Source of the DNA: Malania oleifera | Lineage: Eukaryota > Streptophyta > Magnoliopsida > Santalales > Ximeniaceae | Assembly: GCF_029873635.1 (NCBI RefSeq) | Contig: NC_080427.1 | Location: 72,137,348-72,201,347 of the forward strand | Reading direction: 5' to 3' | DNA length: 64,000 bases | In this document: positions 23,570 to 34,659 of the stretch, in pieces | Layout: every line of letters begins with the position of its first letter | Numbering within the stretch: position 1 is the stretch's first letter | Notes under the pieces: model-generated | Told to the model about the DNA's origin: nothing | Database searches by the model: none | Seen by the model: only the letters and a program-made list of their open reading frames with translations | Position numbers and translations under genes: made by a program

Positions 23570-24691
23570 CTAAAGGCTACAATTTTCTTGGATATGAGAA
23601 ATCATTGATCTAAGCCACACGCATTCTCTACTAGCTTCATGAATAGCTAGTATTTCAGAATGATTGGAGGATGTTGCTGTAATCGTCTGCTTCATTGATT
23701 TCCAAGATATAGCAGTTTTTCCATAAATAAATACATATCCAGTTTGAGATTTAGCATTATGAGGATCGAATAGATATTCAGCATCTGCACATCCTACTAA
23801 TTGAGATTTGGAATTAAACGAGTAAAATAGACCCAAATCAGATGTACCTCTCAAATAACGTAGAATGTATTTAATTCCATTCCAGTATCGCCGAGTAGGA
23901 GCAGAGCTATATCTTGCTAGTAGATTCACAACAAATGCAATGTCAAGTCTAGTACAATTTTTCAGATACATCAAAGAACCGATAGCACTTAAATATGGTA
24001 CTTCAGGACCAAGTAATTCCTCCCCCTCATCACAAGGTCGAAATGGATCTTTCTTAACATCAAGTGATCGCACCATCATTGGAGATCCCAAAGGATGAAC
24101 TTTATCCATATATAATTGTTTCAATACCCTTTCAATATATTTAGATTGATGAACAAAAATTCCACCATTTAAATGTTCAATCTGTAGGCCAAGACAATAT
24201 TTTGTCTTTCCTAGATCTTTCATCTCAAATTCTACCATTAAAATAATTAGCAGCTTTAGTGAGCTCTTTAGGAGTTCTAAATAAATTCACATCATCAACA
24301 TAAATAACAATTATAGCAAATCCGGATTCTAATCTTTTAATAAAAATGCATGGACAAATTAGATTGTTTATGAATCCTTCTTTCACTAGGTACTCAATTG
24401 ATTGTACCACATGCGCCCAGATTGCTTTAATTCATATAAGGAACGTTGGAATTTGACTGAATATAAATTACTAGGTTGTGCTTTAGGCAACTCAAAACCT
24501 TCAGGGATTTTCATATAAATTTCACTATCCAACGATCCACATAGATATGTTGTTACTACGTCCATAAGACACATGCTCAGTCGTTCAGCGACTGCTAGCC
24601 CAATTAGGAATCTAAAAGTGATTCCATCCATTACAAGAAAATATTCCTCTTCATAATCAATTCTATGTTTCTGCGAGAAATCTTGTGCCAC
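23570..24691 (-). pseudogene. Copia reverse transcriptase and RNase H (frameshifted)
   Basis: Three overlapping frames (24386-24691, 24225-24410, 23570-24238) together form the copia RT/RNase H. They would copy element RNA to DNA in the particle. Visible RT motifs are LVAQDFSQ-type thumb text before 24691, MDVVTTYLCGSLDSEIYM, and the catalytic IYVDDVNLF near 24290-24320 with both aspartates intact. RNase H motifs are ADAEYLFDP, SQTGYVFIYGKTAISWKS, SSNHSEILAIHEASRE and CVWLRSM. Frame changes near 24400 and 24230 break the protein. Confidence 0.9.
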
Positions 24692-24812
24692 AAGCCTTAC
24701 TTTATATTGAATAATTTCATTATTTTCATTTCGCTTGCATACAAATACCCATTTGTATCCAAGGGGTTGGACATCTTTTGGTGTCTGGACTATAGGTCCA
24801 AAAACTTTTTTT

Positions 24813-25719
24813 TTAAAAAAGAGAGTTTATTTCTGATATGATAGCCTCTTTCCATTTTGGCCAATCACTTCTATATCGACATTCATCCACAGATTTTGGT
24901 TTAGGATCCTCATTACTTATGATAATGTTAGTAGCAACTGCAAATACAAATGTATTATTGATAACAACTTTATTTCTATCCCAAATTTCTCCTGTGTAAT
25001 GTATTGAGATCTCATTATTATTTCTAGGTACCTGTCCCTTTTCAAGGGATGTCTCTTCCGGAGTTTTCTCTTTAGGAGATTCCTCTTCAGGAGGAGATTT
25101 CTCTTCAGGAGATTCTATAATAGGGATTTCATTTTCAGAAGAAATGAGTTTGTGAATGTCGATTGGATTACTTACCTCTGTAACCTCTTCTAGAGTGTTT
25201 ACAGATTTCAATTTTCTCCTTCTAAGAGTCTTATCTTTTGCACCAACAGGCCTTCCACGTTTAACTTGCGGCTTAGATTTATTAGTCGGCTGTTGTCCTT
25301 CAGGGACATCAATACGTGCTGGAGTATTTGTAGCAGGTATATGGGATTTTAGTATTGCCTTGGTATCTGCAAAAGAATCAGGTATTTGATTTGCAATCCC
25401 TTGCAAATATATAATCTTTTGAACTTCAAGTTCACATTGATTTGTACAAGAATCTAAATGAGATAAACTCATGGCATTCCATGTGATTTCATGTTATGTT
25501 TCAGACACTAATTTTGCTCTCCCTAATGTAGGGAATACCATTTCATCAAAATGACAATCTTGAAACTGTGCTTTAAACAAATCACCCGTTAAAGGTTCAA
25601 GATATCTAATAATAGAAGGAGAATCAAAACCAACATAGATAACAAGTTTACGTTGAGGACCCATTTTAGTTCTTTGAGGAGGGACAATAGGAACATATAC
25701 TGTACAACCAAAAGTTCTT
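24813..25719 (-). pseudogene. Copia integrase C-terminal region and integrase-RT linker
   Basis: 25494-25719 reads FGCTVYVPIVPPQRTKMGPQ and onward through YVGFDSPSIIRYLEPLTGD, the conserved integrase C-terminal region of copia elements. 24813-25472 is the Lys/Glu/Pro-rich linker that ends in DWPKWKEAIISEINSL, the usual start of the RT region. The two parts are separated by a frame break at about 25480-25494. The upstream integrase core continues at 28088 on the other side of the nested LTR. Confidence 0.85.
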
Positions 25720-28082
25720 TGTGATGACCCAAAAATATATATATGATTAAAGCACAATAATAATAAAATAATAAAAATGGTCATTGATTTAATATCAATA
25801 CAGAAGTGTTTTTTTGTAGGATCCTTGATTCCATGTTTGATGCCTAAGAAATACCTTGTCTAAGTGAAACAAGATAGACACTGTTTGTACACGAAAATAA
25901 GTATATATACATAAAATAGTGTTTTGACAGACATAATTTGTAGAAATACATAATAAGATGATAATAATATAGGTATCATATGTGGGCCCCACAAGACTAT
26001 GTGGGGTCCACATGAGTCTCGGAGCCACAAGACACTGTTTATATACGTAAATAAATATATAAAATAATGTTTTGACTGATATAATTTGTAGAAATATATG
26101 ATAAAATAATAATAATATAAGCATCTTATGCGGGGCCCACATGAGTCCCGAAGCCATGTAGAGGTTTACACGAGTTTCAAAGTTATGTAGGACGCATAAA
26201 ATCGTATAAGGGTTATTTGAGTTACGTAGGATCCATGGGGCCCACATGAGTTTTCAAAATTCAAATTTAATTCTTATTCAAAAATAAATAATAAAATAAA
26301 TAAATACTAAAAATAGTTTAAAAGTAAAAACAATGATAATAATAATGATAATAATGATTAAGAAAAATAATAAAATAATAAAATAATTAATTGACTAATT
26401 AATTAGGTAAATGATTAATTAAAAATTTATTTAATGGGAATGGTGGCAAGCACTCCCACATGGCCTCCATCCCCATCCCATACTCAACCCATACCTTGCC
26501 CATCCCTTGCCCATTCTTTAATTTTTAAAAATTATAATTTCACCCATCTCTCCATACTTTTATAAATTTCATTTCTTCTCCAAAATTTTCCTATAAATAG
26601 GGAGCTCTCAACCTTCATTTTTCACAACAATTTTCCAAAGAAGAGAAGGATTAGTGAGTGAAAGAATTTGTGGTGGATAGAGAATTTTTGAATAAGTTTT
26701 CAATCACCCACTCTTTCCAATCTCATTTCTTAGAGATAGTTACAGTGTTCGTAAGGAAGTAGGTAAGTAAATTTTGATTAAGTTAATTTTTTTTATTTAA
26801 AATTTATACCCAAGTTTATTTTATAAGTAAATTTCAATTATGTTAATTAGTTCCACAAAATTTCCATGAGTTTATTTTTACGCATATTTAATTATACCAG
26901 TTCTATCTTTAATATACTTGTACCTATTTTTTGGTTAAAAAATGTTCTAATCCCCTCAGGTAAATTTTCAGCATTTCTTTCTATTCAAAAATAAAATTAT
27001 ATATATTTTTAACACAAAAATTGTGTGGCATGAGTTTATTTCTACGATGCATTTTTTTTTTAAATATGAGTAAAGATGAGATTTTTATGATATTATTTTA
27101 AATTACATAAATTATAATAAGATGATTTTAAAACCTCTTATGGCAACGAAAGTTCAAAGTTACAGATGTTCGGTACCGCAACTTAAAGTTTATACGGATC
27201 AGAGTGCACCCACACTATTTATAGAGTGGTTATTTATATTAGTGGATTTCTCTTGAGTGCACACCTAATTTCGGACCAGGACTTAATAAGGAAAATCTCA
27301 TTTAAAGTTTACGTACGTTGATTTAGTTTGGTCGACCAGCCAGCTAAGTCCAGTCTTCGGACCGCACAACCCAGTCATGGGGGTAAACATGACTTATGGC
27401 AAACAGGCCTAAAGGTGGTTTTTATAATATATGTTTATACATATTTAATTACGTGTATAAAGTTACTGATGATTTAAAGGAAAAGTGTAAGTTTACGTGA
27501 AAATGATCATTTTGGTGCTTAAATGACGATCTAAGAAAAATGTATAAGGAAAAGTATATGTATGTTTATCATTAAATGTTTATACAGTTTTAAAGTTAAA
27601 AGTTTAATTTAACAGTTATAGTATATAATTATAAAATTTTACTGTTGTAATTGATGACAAAAGTTTTATGCAGAAATTTTTAAATTTATATTCATTCTAA
27701 AAGAAAATTTGAAGTTATAGTATTAAATATTGTTTTACGAAATTTTTAAAAAGCTCATTTTGGTCACACACTAATAATAATCTTGTTTACTTACTGAGCG
27801 TCGTCTCACCCCAATCATATTTTATTTTAGATAACTTTGAAGGACATGTCGGAAATCAGGCTTAGCAAGCATGCGGGTGGGGATTAGAAAAATAAAGATT
27901 GATTAGAAATATTAGTATGGTTTCAGATATTTATGTTTGTGTAATTTTTCTTCTTTTAAAATAAATGATTGTAATATGGATAATTAGTACTCTGGTTTAA
28001 TAATAATTGAGTTTATTTGCTTCCACTGTAAATCAATAGTAAAAAGTTAATATCCCAGACCCCTCGGGGTTGAGGTGTTACA
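25720..28082 (+). mobile_element. Solo LTR (2,363 bp, gypsy-like) nested in copia integrase
   Basis: It begins TGTGATGACCC at 25720 and ends GGTGTTACA at 28082, with perfect 5-bp target duplications TTCTT (25715-25719 and 28083-28087). The body has a TATA box at 26592-26599 followed by a leader-like stretch, and a GAGCGTCGTCTCACCCC block at about 27797-27813 of the kind found in chromovirus LTRs, giving plus orientation. There is no internal region or second LTR, so it arose by LTR-LTR recombination. The copia integrase frame resumes across it when one TTCTT copy is kept. Confidence 0.9.
26592..26599 (+). promoter_or_regulatory. TATA box of the nested solo LTR
   Basis: TATAAATA, followed about 30 bp later by a CA-rich leader; typical LTR promoter position. 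No other promoter element could be assigned. Confidence 0.5.
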
Positions 28083-28830
28083 TTCTTAAATAAGAAATAT
28101 TAGGTTGTTGTCTAGAGACTAATTGTATGGGTGAAAGATTATTGTAAGCAGTTGATCTTATACGAACTAAGCATGTAGCATGAAGAATAGCATGTCCCCA
28201 AACAGATATGGACAATTTGGTTATCATGATCATAGGCCTAGCAATAAGTTGAAGTCTCTTAATAAAAGATTCAGCTAAACCATTTTGTATATGGGTATGA
28301 GCAACAGGATGTTCAACATCTATTCCAAGTAACATGCAATAGTTATCAAAAGTTTGGGATGTAAACTCACCAGCATTATCCATACAAATTGATTTAATTG
28401 GATAATCAGGAAAATGAGCTCGTAATCTAATTAGTTGAGAAAGAAGTCTAGCAAAAGCAACATTTCGAGTACAAAGCAGAGAAACATGTGACCATATAGT
28501 AGATGCATCAATTAGAACCATAAAATATCTAAATGGTCCAGAATGTGGATGTATTGGTCCGCATATAGGTGACTCAAAATTTACTTTTGAAATAGATGGT
28601 TTGACAATTAATTTCCCTTGAGAGCAGACAGTACACATGAAATCTCTAGACAAAATAATCTTCTGGTTCTTTTATGGATGACAATATGAGTTTTCAATGA
28701 TTCTTCACATCATTACATCTCCAGGATGTCCAAGACGATCATGCCAAAGTGTAAATAACTTTGGGTCATTGCACTTCTGATGCAAGACATTATATGATTC
28801 AACTGCTTAATCTTTGTATAATATAGTCCA
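28083..28830 (-). pseudogene. Copia integrase core and GAG-pre-integrase segment
   Basis: 28083-28653 carries the integrase catalytic core. It contains CTVCSQGK, IHPHSGPFRYFMVLIDA (first Asp), SICMDNAGEFTSQTFDNYC (second Asp in MDNAGEF) and VAHTHIQNGLAESFIKRL (third acidic residue, Glu), which is the D,D-35-E arrangement. Just upstream, around 28690-28770, the pre-integrase motif LWHDRLGHPG can be read in a stop-containing frame. Integrase joins element cDNA to host DNA. The frame is cut at 28083 by the solo LTR. Confidence 0.9.
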
Positions 28831-29156
28831 GAAGATAAGGTTGACAACTTTTCTAAAATTTGTTTTTTCTCAAAAATAATGGAAGTAATGTAAAGAAATT
28901 CTTTACTGCCTTCATTTGTGGTTTCAATATGATACCCATTGAGTCTTAAATCTTTAAACTTTAACAGATTTCTTCTAGATCTATTAGAGTATAAAGTTTC
29001 ATCGATTTGTAATAAAGTACCATTAAGTAACTTTATATTAGCTCTTCTAGAGCCTTCAATCAAATTTATAGACCCAGATATTGTATTAACGTTTGCTAAT
29101 GATATTTTCAAATAATGGAAATATTTTCTATCTTGAAGAATTGTGTGTTGTAGCAT
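28831..29156 (-). pseudogene. Copia protease / pre-integrase linker remnant
   Basis: A frame of about 147 residues (28713-29156) contains LANVNTISGSINLIEGSRRANIKLLNG-like text and LLKFKDLRLNGYHIET. This is the segment between protease and integrase in copia polyproteins. No protease active-site DTG/DSG triad was found, so protease is lost or too decayed to see. Confidence 0.6.
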
Positions 29157-29479
29157 TGTCAGCTAAACAAACTTCTTCCATAGACATCTTAGGCTCGTTC
29201 AAATTTTCACTACAACAAATATTTTAAAAACTCATTACTATAGTAATAGCAACAATTTATCAAAATACAATATTACTTACTATATATATGTCCTAAAATA
29301 TTACATCATCCTTTTCATATGGATTTACAAGGAAATCAGCAACATCAAGATACACAGAGTTGGACTGTTCACTATCAAGGTCCATTGGAACAATATTATC
29401 GACAAAATTTGTTTCAATTTCTTTACTCTTTTCCTTTTCTTTTATGGATGCTTGGTATGAATCTACCAAGTGTTTGAGT

Positions 29480-30298
29480 GTATGCCAAGTACGAGACCAA
29501 TGACCTTTTCCTCCTCATTTGAAACATTTAGTTTCATAGTGTTTGGGTCGCTGATTCTGATCATTTGCCCTCTTTTGGGGGTCATCCCTCTTATGGGGGT
29601 TTGTTACCTCACGTCGATGCTAGTAATTATTTTGACCACGACTGCAACCATACCCACGACCATTCCTGCAGCCTCGCCCTCGACCACTAGATGTGTTTAC
29701 ATTCACTTCAGGGAATGGGGTCGAACCAATTGGATGGGTTTGGTGATTTCTCATCAAAAGCTTGTTATTTTGTTCAGTGACAAGAAAACATGATATAAGT
29801 TTGGAAATTTTAGTAACTTTCCTTTCTCTATATTGTTGCTGCAGGAGCACATTAGTGGGATGGAAAGTAGTAAAAGTTTTTTCTAACATGTCTTCATCAG
29901 TAATATTTTCTCCGCATAACTTTAGCTTCGAGCTAATTTTATGTAGAGTTAAGTTATATTCGCTGATAGTTTTAAAATCTTACAACCTTAGGTGCAACCA
30001 TTCATATCGAGCTTTTGGTAAAATCACTGTTTTTTATGGTCAAACTTATCCTTTAAATTTCTCCATAGGACGAGTGGTCTTTAACAGTGAGGTAATCCAG
30101 TTTTAATTCTTCTTCTAAATGATGTCGGATAAAGATCATGGCTTTAGCGCGATCTTGCTGAGATGCGGTATTTTCATCTAATATCGTATTTCTTAAGTTC
30201 ATTGCATTCAAATGGATTTTTACATCAAGAATCCATGAGAGATAGTTGTTGCCTTTGATGTTAAGGGGAATAAACTCAACTTTGCTTAGCCTCGACAT
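29480..30298 (-). pseudogene. Copia gag of the split element
   Basis: Gag starts at the ATG at 30298 with MSRLSKVEFIPLNIKGNNYL, then SWILDVKIHLNAMNL and the RAKAMIFIRHHLEEELK segment typical of copia Gag. A frameshift near 30055 is followed by matching text in other frames, then 29620-29889 with KISKLISCFLVTEQNN and an Arg/Gly-rich tail (GRGRGCRNGRGYG). The CCHC knuckle expected after this is not intact; the region at 29495-29530 (minus strand) resembles a decayed CFRCG motif. It lies between the 5' LTR and integrase, as expected. Confidence 0.75.
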
Positions 30299-30389
30299 TT
30301 GAATAAATTAACAATAATAAAGCGATTTAGAAAAGTGAAACATACTAACTGAAATAAAAAAGAAATGGTAATATAATATTTTTTTTTTC

Positions 30390-30545
30390 AGGAGATTAAA
30401 AGTATACCGTCTTTAAGAGGTAAACAATTACTATCTCTTATGGAGATTAAATATATTGTCTCTTCAGGAGACTTATCTCTTCGGGAGATTAAATATATAA
30501 CCTTTTCAGGAGGACTATTTTACCATCTCTTCTGGAGATTGGTAA
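30390..30545 (-). repeat. TCTCTTCAGGAGATTAAATATAT short tandem repeat in copia leader
   Basis: Five imperfect units built on CTCTT(C/A)(A/G)GGAGATTAA occur at about 30445, 30470, 30505 and neighbouring positions. Each core (TCTC-TTCAG-GAGA) can form a small hairpin. The array lies between the 5' LTR and gag, that is, in the element's untranslated leader. Confidence 0.65.
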
Positions 30546-30680
30546 TATATATATATATATATAGACAATATAAAAATAAAATCAGTCATTGAGGCAGTAT
30601 TAATAAATAAAAATAAAATCGTCCACTAAGGCGGTATATATATAAATATATTAGTTGGGTAGAGCTTCGTACTAATAAGG

Positions 30681-31158
30681 TGTTATAAAATAATACAAGA
30701 AAAAATAAACGTGGATAATCAGAATGTAATGAAGATAAAAAAAATAAAAAAATAAAAAATAATAATAAATAAAATGAGACCGGATTTACGTGGTTCGGTT
30801 TATACCTACTCCACGGGCGGATAGGATGTAAAATCCACAATTTTAAGAGAAATTACAAAATATACCTGACTTTTGTACAAATATTTCACCTTCTTACCTT
30901 ACAAAATATCTCACTTTATCTTTTTTTTCCTACTTCTTTTTTCTCTATTTTCTACACACTCAATATTCTGCATTCTATATTTTGCACTTTGCACTCTTCG
31001 TTTTTCTCACCTTATTTCAATCAGGTGATTCCTTTTATATAATCGTGAGAGAAACACATGAGGTTGTTTGATAATAATAATGGATTGGGAAATATGAGGG
31101 AAATAGGGCAGGTATATGAAAGACATGAATGGTGACTTCGACCCTTCATTTCCCAACA
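30681..31158 (-). mobile_element. 5' LTR of copia element
   Basis: 478 bp, TGTTATAAAATAATAC to CCCAACA, alignable with the 3' LTR, with GGTTCGGTTTATACCTACTCC from 30792. Its far end lies 466 bp upstream of the RUS ATG. Confidence 0.85.
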
Positions 31159-31624
31159 TTGTATATTTTTTTCTATGACAAAATTCTTTTTTTTTTCAAT
31201 TACATAGGAACTCTAGCCACCTATGAACCCTTCGGACCCCCTAATGTTGTACCAAACCTACAGATCAGCGTCCTCCTCCTCCAAGTCTTGCTGATCAGGA
31301 TAAAGTCCGAATACGAACACGACTTTTGTGTACGGTCTCCACTGACTCAGAGGAAACTCTCACCATCTACGGTCTCTGCTAACTCACAAATCGAATTCTC
31401 GGCATCCACAAAATTCTTGATCAAACAGGTTGTTGAAAAACCATATCTATTTCAGTTTTGCCTGAGAAGCATGTATCAAAAGCTCTGCACAACTGGGCCC
31501 CACCCTGAAACATGAAGATGAGCCAACGGCTTGACTCTGGGAGACTCCATCGCATGTAATCCCTTCCCTGAGAAGTCTCTCGCTTGCTCTCTCTGCCCCC
31601 TACTTCCAGCTTAAATTCGTTGGA
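31159..31624 (+). promoter_or_regulatory. RUS promoter and 5' UTR region
   Basis: The only unique sequence between the copia LTR and the RUS start codon. It begins with T-rich DNA and becomes pyrimidine-rich with CTCTCTGCCCCC just before the ATG. I cannot place a transcription start or a convincing TATA box. Confidence 0.4.
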
Positions 31625-32550
31625 ATGTCTCACATCCTGCAACTCTCCTTCCCTATATTTGCTTATGAATTCTCAAGAAAGTCCACCAGAGCGAGTGTTC
31701 GCCTTCTTCAAATCCCATTCTCGTCCACGCAATCTGGTTCCCAGGAAGCAGAAGGAGACGAGGGGCCTGACAATGGGAAGTACGCTCTTTTCCCTTTCAC
31801 ATGTTGTTTGGTTTCTGAGAAAACTGAGGAAAAGAAGGAAATTTAAGCTGGAACCTTATGTTTGACGTTCGGTTAACTGAAGCGGTATATTTTGTTTCTG
31901 TGTTGTTTGTTGCAGTGGCCGGGGCCAAGAGCATGTGATTTTGGTGGAGAGATATAGCAACGGCGCTACAAAGAGGTCTTTCGCTTTTTTTTTTTTGCGG
32001 GTTGAATATTGAACGCTGTAAGTAGGCTTTGAGTTGTTTCTCTGGAATTATGGTTGTGCAAACAGGTACTTTTTAGAAGATGACTTGCAATTAGGTACTT
32101 TCCTCGAGGAAAAGGAATCTATAAATAATGGGTTCCAGGGCTTGCGTTTCTGTGACTCAGAATTGTCCTGGCTTCCTGATATCGTCAAAAATTTTCTTTT
32201 ACCTGCGGGCTTCCCAGGTGATGGACATCAGTTTCTTCATTTTATTTTTATTTCTTGCATTCCTTCATTCAGAGCTTCTTATTTTTATCGTTGTTATTTT
32301 ATATACTGATTCTATTGGTTGTCTGTTTTGTGACATAAAGGAAAATGCTTATCTTATAGTTGCTACTAAATGTATTTATGTCATGCATATAATGGATTGA
32401 CTAGTGCAGGTGCATTTTAATATTAAAAATATATTTATTGGTGAATATATTTTGGGAAGTGAAATGAATCTTCAATTTATTAATTCATTGATACATGAAT
32501 TTCATTGATTTATGAATTTTAAATATTAATTTCTTAATAATATGAACATA

Positions 32551-32584
<34 letters not shown>

Positions 32585-34621
32585 AGCCTTGGTATATTCC
32601 CAAGAGGGGGTGAATTGGGTATTTAAAATTTCTTCCTAGGTATGTTCAAATTAGCAGTAGTAATACTTAACATAGGATCTGTCTATATATTCATAAATCC
32701 AAATGCGCAGATAAATGTAAGGAGCGGAAATGAAATCATGCGCAACATTCACACTATAACATATACGTGCAGAAATATAAATTGTAGAAATATAAACAAT
32801 TCACACATGATATGTTATTGGGGTTCGGTCAATACTGCCTACGTCCCTGCCTTGGCTCACTAGCATAAGGATTCCACTAATACTCACTTAATGGGTAGAG
32901 CAACACCGGTTACAATCAGGTCAATTTACGGGACTGACCTCAACCTACAATCGCACCTTACTAGGATGGTGCACCTAACTTTCCTAATTGGGTTTAAACC
33001 AATCCGGGACTATTCAACAAGGCTAGTCTCTCTCTTCAAGCCCAAGCCTAGAATACAACAAATATATGAAAATTTACGTGCAACCAAATGCTTCTTATAC
33101 AAGCTGATATTTATCACTAAGCACAAGCACTAATCAATGCACCTCAAATAGATAGGAACTATAAGTTCAGTGCAATACATGTGCAATAACACTCAATCTA
33201 ATATCAATGTTCAATCAAGCACAAGAGTGTATTAACAAACTAATCTTTGAAACTAAGTAAAGATAAATCTCAATCAAGGTTTAGGGTTTCAAAGATTCAA
33301 GCCAATGGAAATTTAGAATATCTCAAAAATAGTTTTTCTCAATATCAAAGTACAAAGAGATATTTAAATATGATTTTGTTAAAATATATTTGCACACATA
33401 AAATACAAGCCCTAATGAGTCTTGCAATGATAATGCAAAGACCCACTTAGCTCTAAGAATTTTCCCAACCAAAGATTTATCAAATAAATCCAAGGGGAAA
33501 ACTCTTTTGCTTAATCCTCAAATAAAAATAATTATGCAATACACAAACGAGTGTTTTTAGCACAATAAAACGATGAAATAAACACTCACAAGGCTTTGAT
33601 TTCTCAAAAGAAGGATAGTATATGAGTGTATGGGGTTTGTATGAAGGAATAGGGCCCTCAAAAATTCAGAGGAAATTTTACTAATTAAAATCCCTAATCA
33701 CATACTAATTATTGCAAATGAGGGTATATATATAGCCTCTACCAAAAATATGACCGTTGGGACATAGAGGGGATAATAAATTTGTTTCAAACCATTTTAC
33801 CCTTAATTAACCCGAGCTACTGTGGTTAAAAATTAAGCAATTCGAGAGTTTTGGGCGCCCGAACAGACACAACAGAAAAAGTCATTTTTGAATGTTCGGG
33901 TGCTTGAATAAGGGTTCGGTCTGCTGAACCGAAGGCGATTTCAAAAACCGCGGTTCAGTTGCCTGGTCCTGACTTCGGTTTGCCGAACTCATGTGTTTGG
34001 TAGCCCGAGGCAAATTTGAATGTGAAGTTCGGGTTGCCGAGTTGGTGGGAAAAGTCAGAATAGAGGTTCTGTTGCCCGAGGACGCTACAATCAAATTGGT
34101 TCGGTCGCCCGAAACCAAGTCAACCTTTTGACTTGTCAAGGGTTCGGTCGCCCGAGGTGTTTTGAACACCAGGGGTTCGGTCGCCCGAAACCTCACAATT
34201 TTACCCTCTAAGTCCTATTTTACTTCAATTAATTGCCTTGATAATATATATGATATTGGGGACCATTTTACGTGTAAGTGCAAGGACCTAGGGTCTTTTC
34301 TAAAATTTTAGGCATTTTAACTTAGCCTAAAAAACCCGGCATCGGTCGACCGAAGGGTGCTCCCTAAGGTCATTCTAAGGTCTTGAGCTTATAGTCCTAT
34401 ATGCATGATATGCAGATTATTACAAACCCATTTGAAATGAAATTATTATAGACCCGATAATATTACAACAAATAATAAATGTGTCAGAGTCTTCATATTT
34501 CTTCAAGTTGGTGCATGCTATGAATGTAATCCAACTTAATATGATTCTGCACACGAACTTGAAAGTCATCAAATACCAAGAGTATTTATCATTATCAAAA
34601 TCTTGTATGACCTATAAGGTC

Positions 34622-34659
<38 letters not shown>

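Larger units (their letters stand above)
22777..31158 (-). mobile_element. Near-complete Ty1/copia element, split by a solo LTR
   Basis: Two LTRs of 494 bp (22777-23270) and 478 bp (30681-31158) enclose gag, integrase, RT and RNase H in copia order on the minus strand. Removing the 2.36-kb nested LTR leaves about 6 kb. Frames are broken by several stops and shifts, so the copy is dead. No convincing target duplication is seen (TTATG versus TTGTA). The primer-binding site beside the right LTR is unclear. The right LTR ends 466 bp upstream of the RUS start codon. Confidence 0.85.

Noticed and set aside
31129-31515. 128-aa plus-strand ORF before RUS
   Set aside because: It begins inside the copia LTR, has no recognisable domain, and overlaps the presumed promoter and 5' UTR.
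33882-34196. Minus-strand ORF with repeated RATEPL-like peptide
   Set aside because: The peptide repeat is the translation of the TTCGGTCGCCCGAA DNA array in LTR F.
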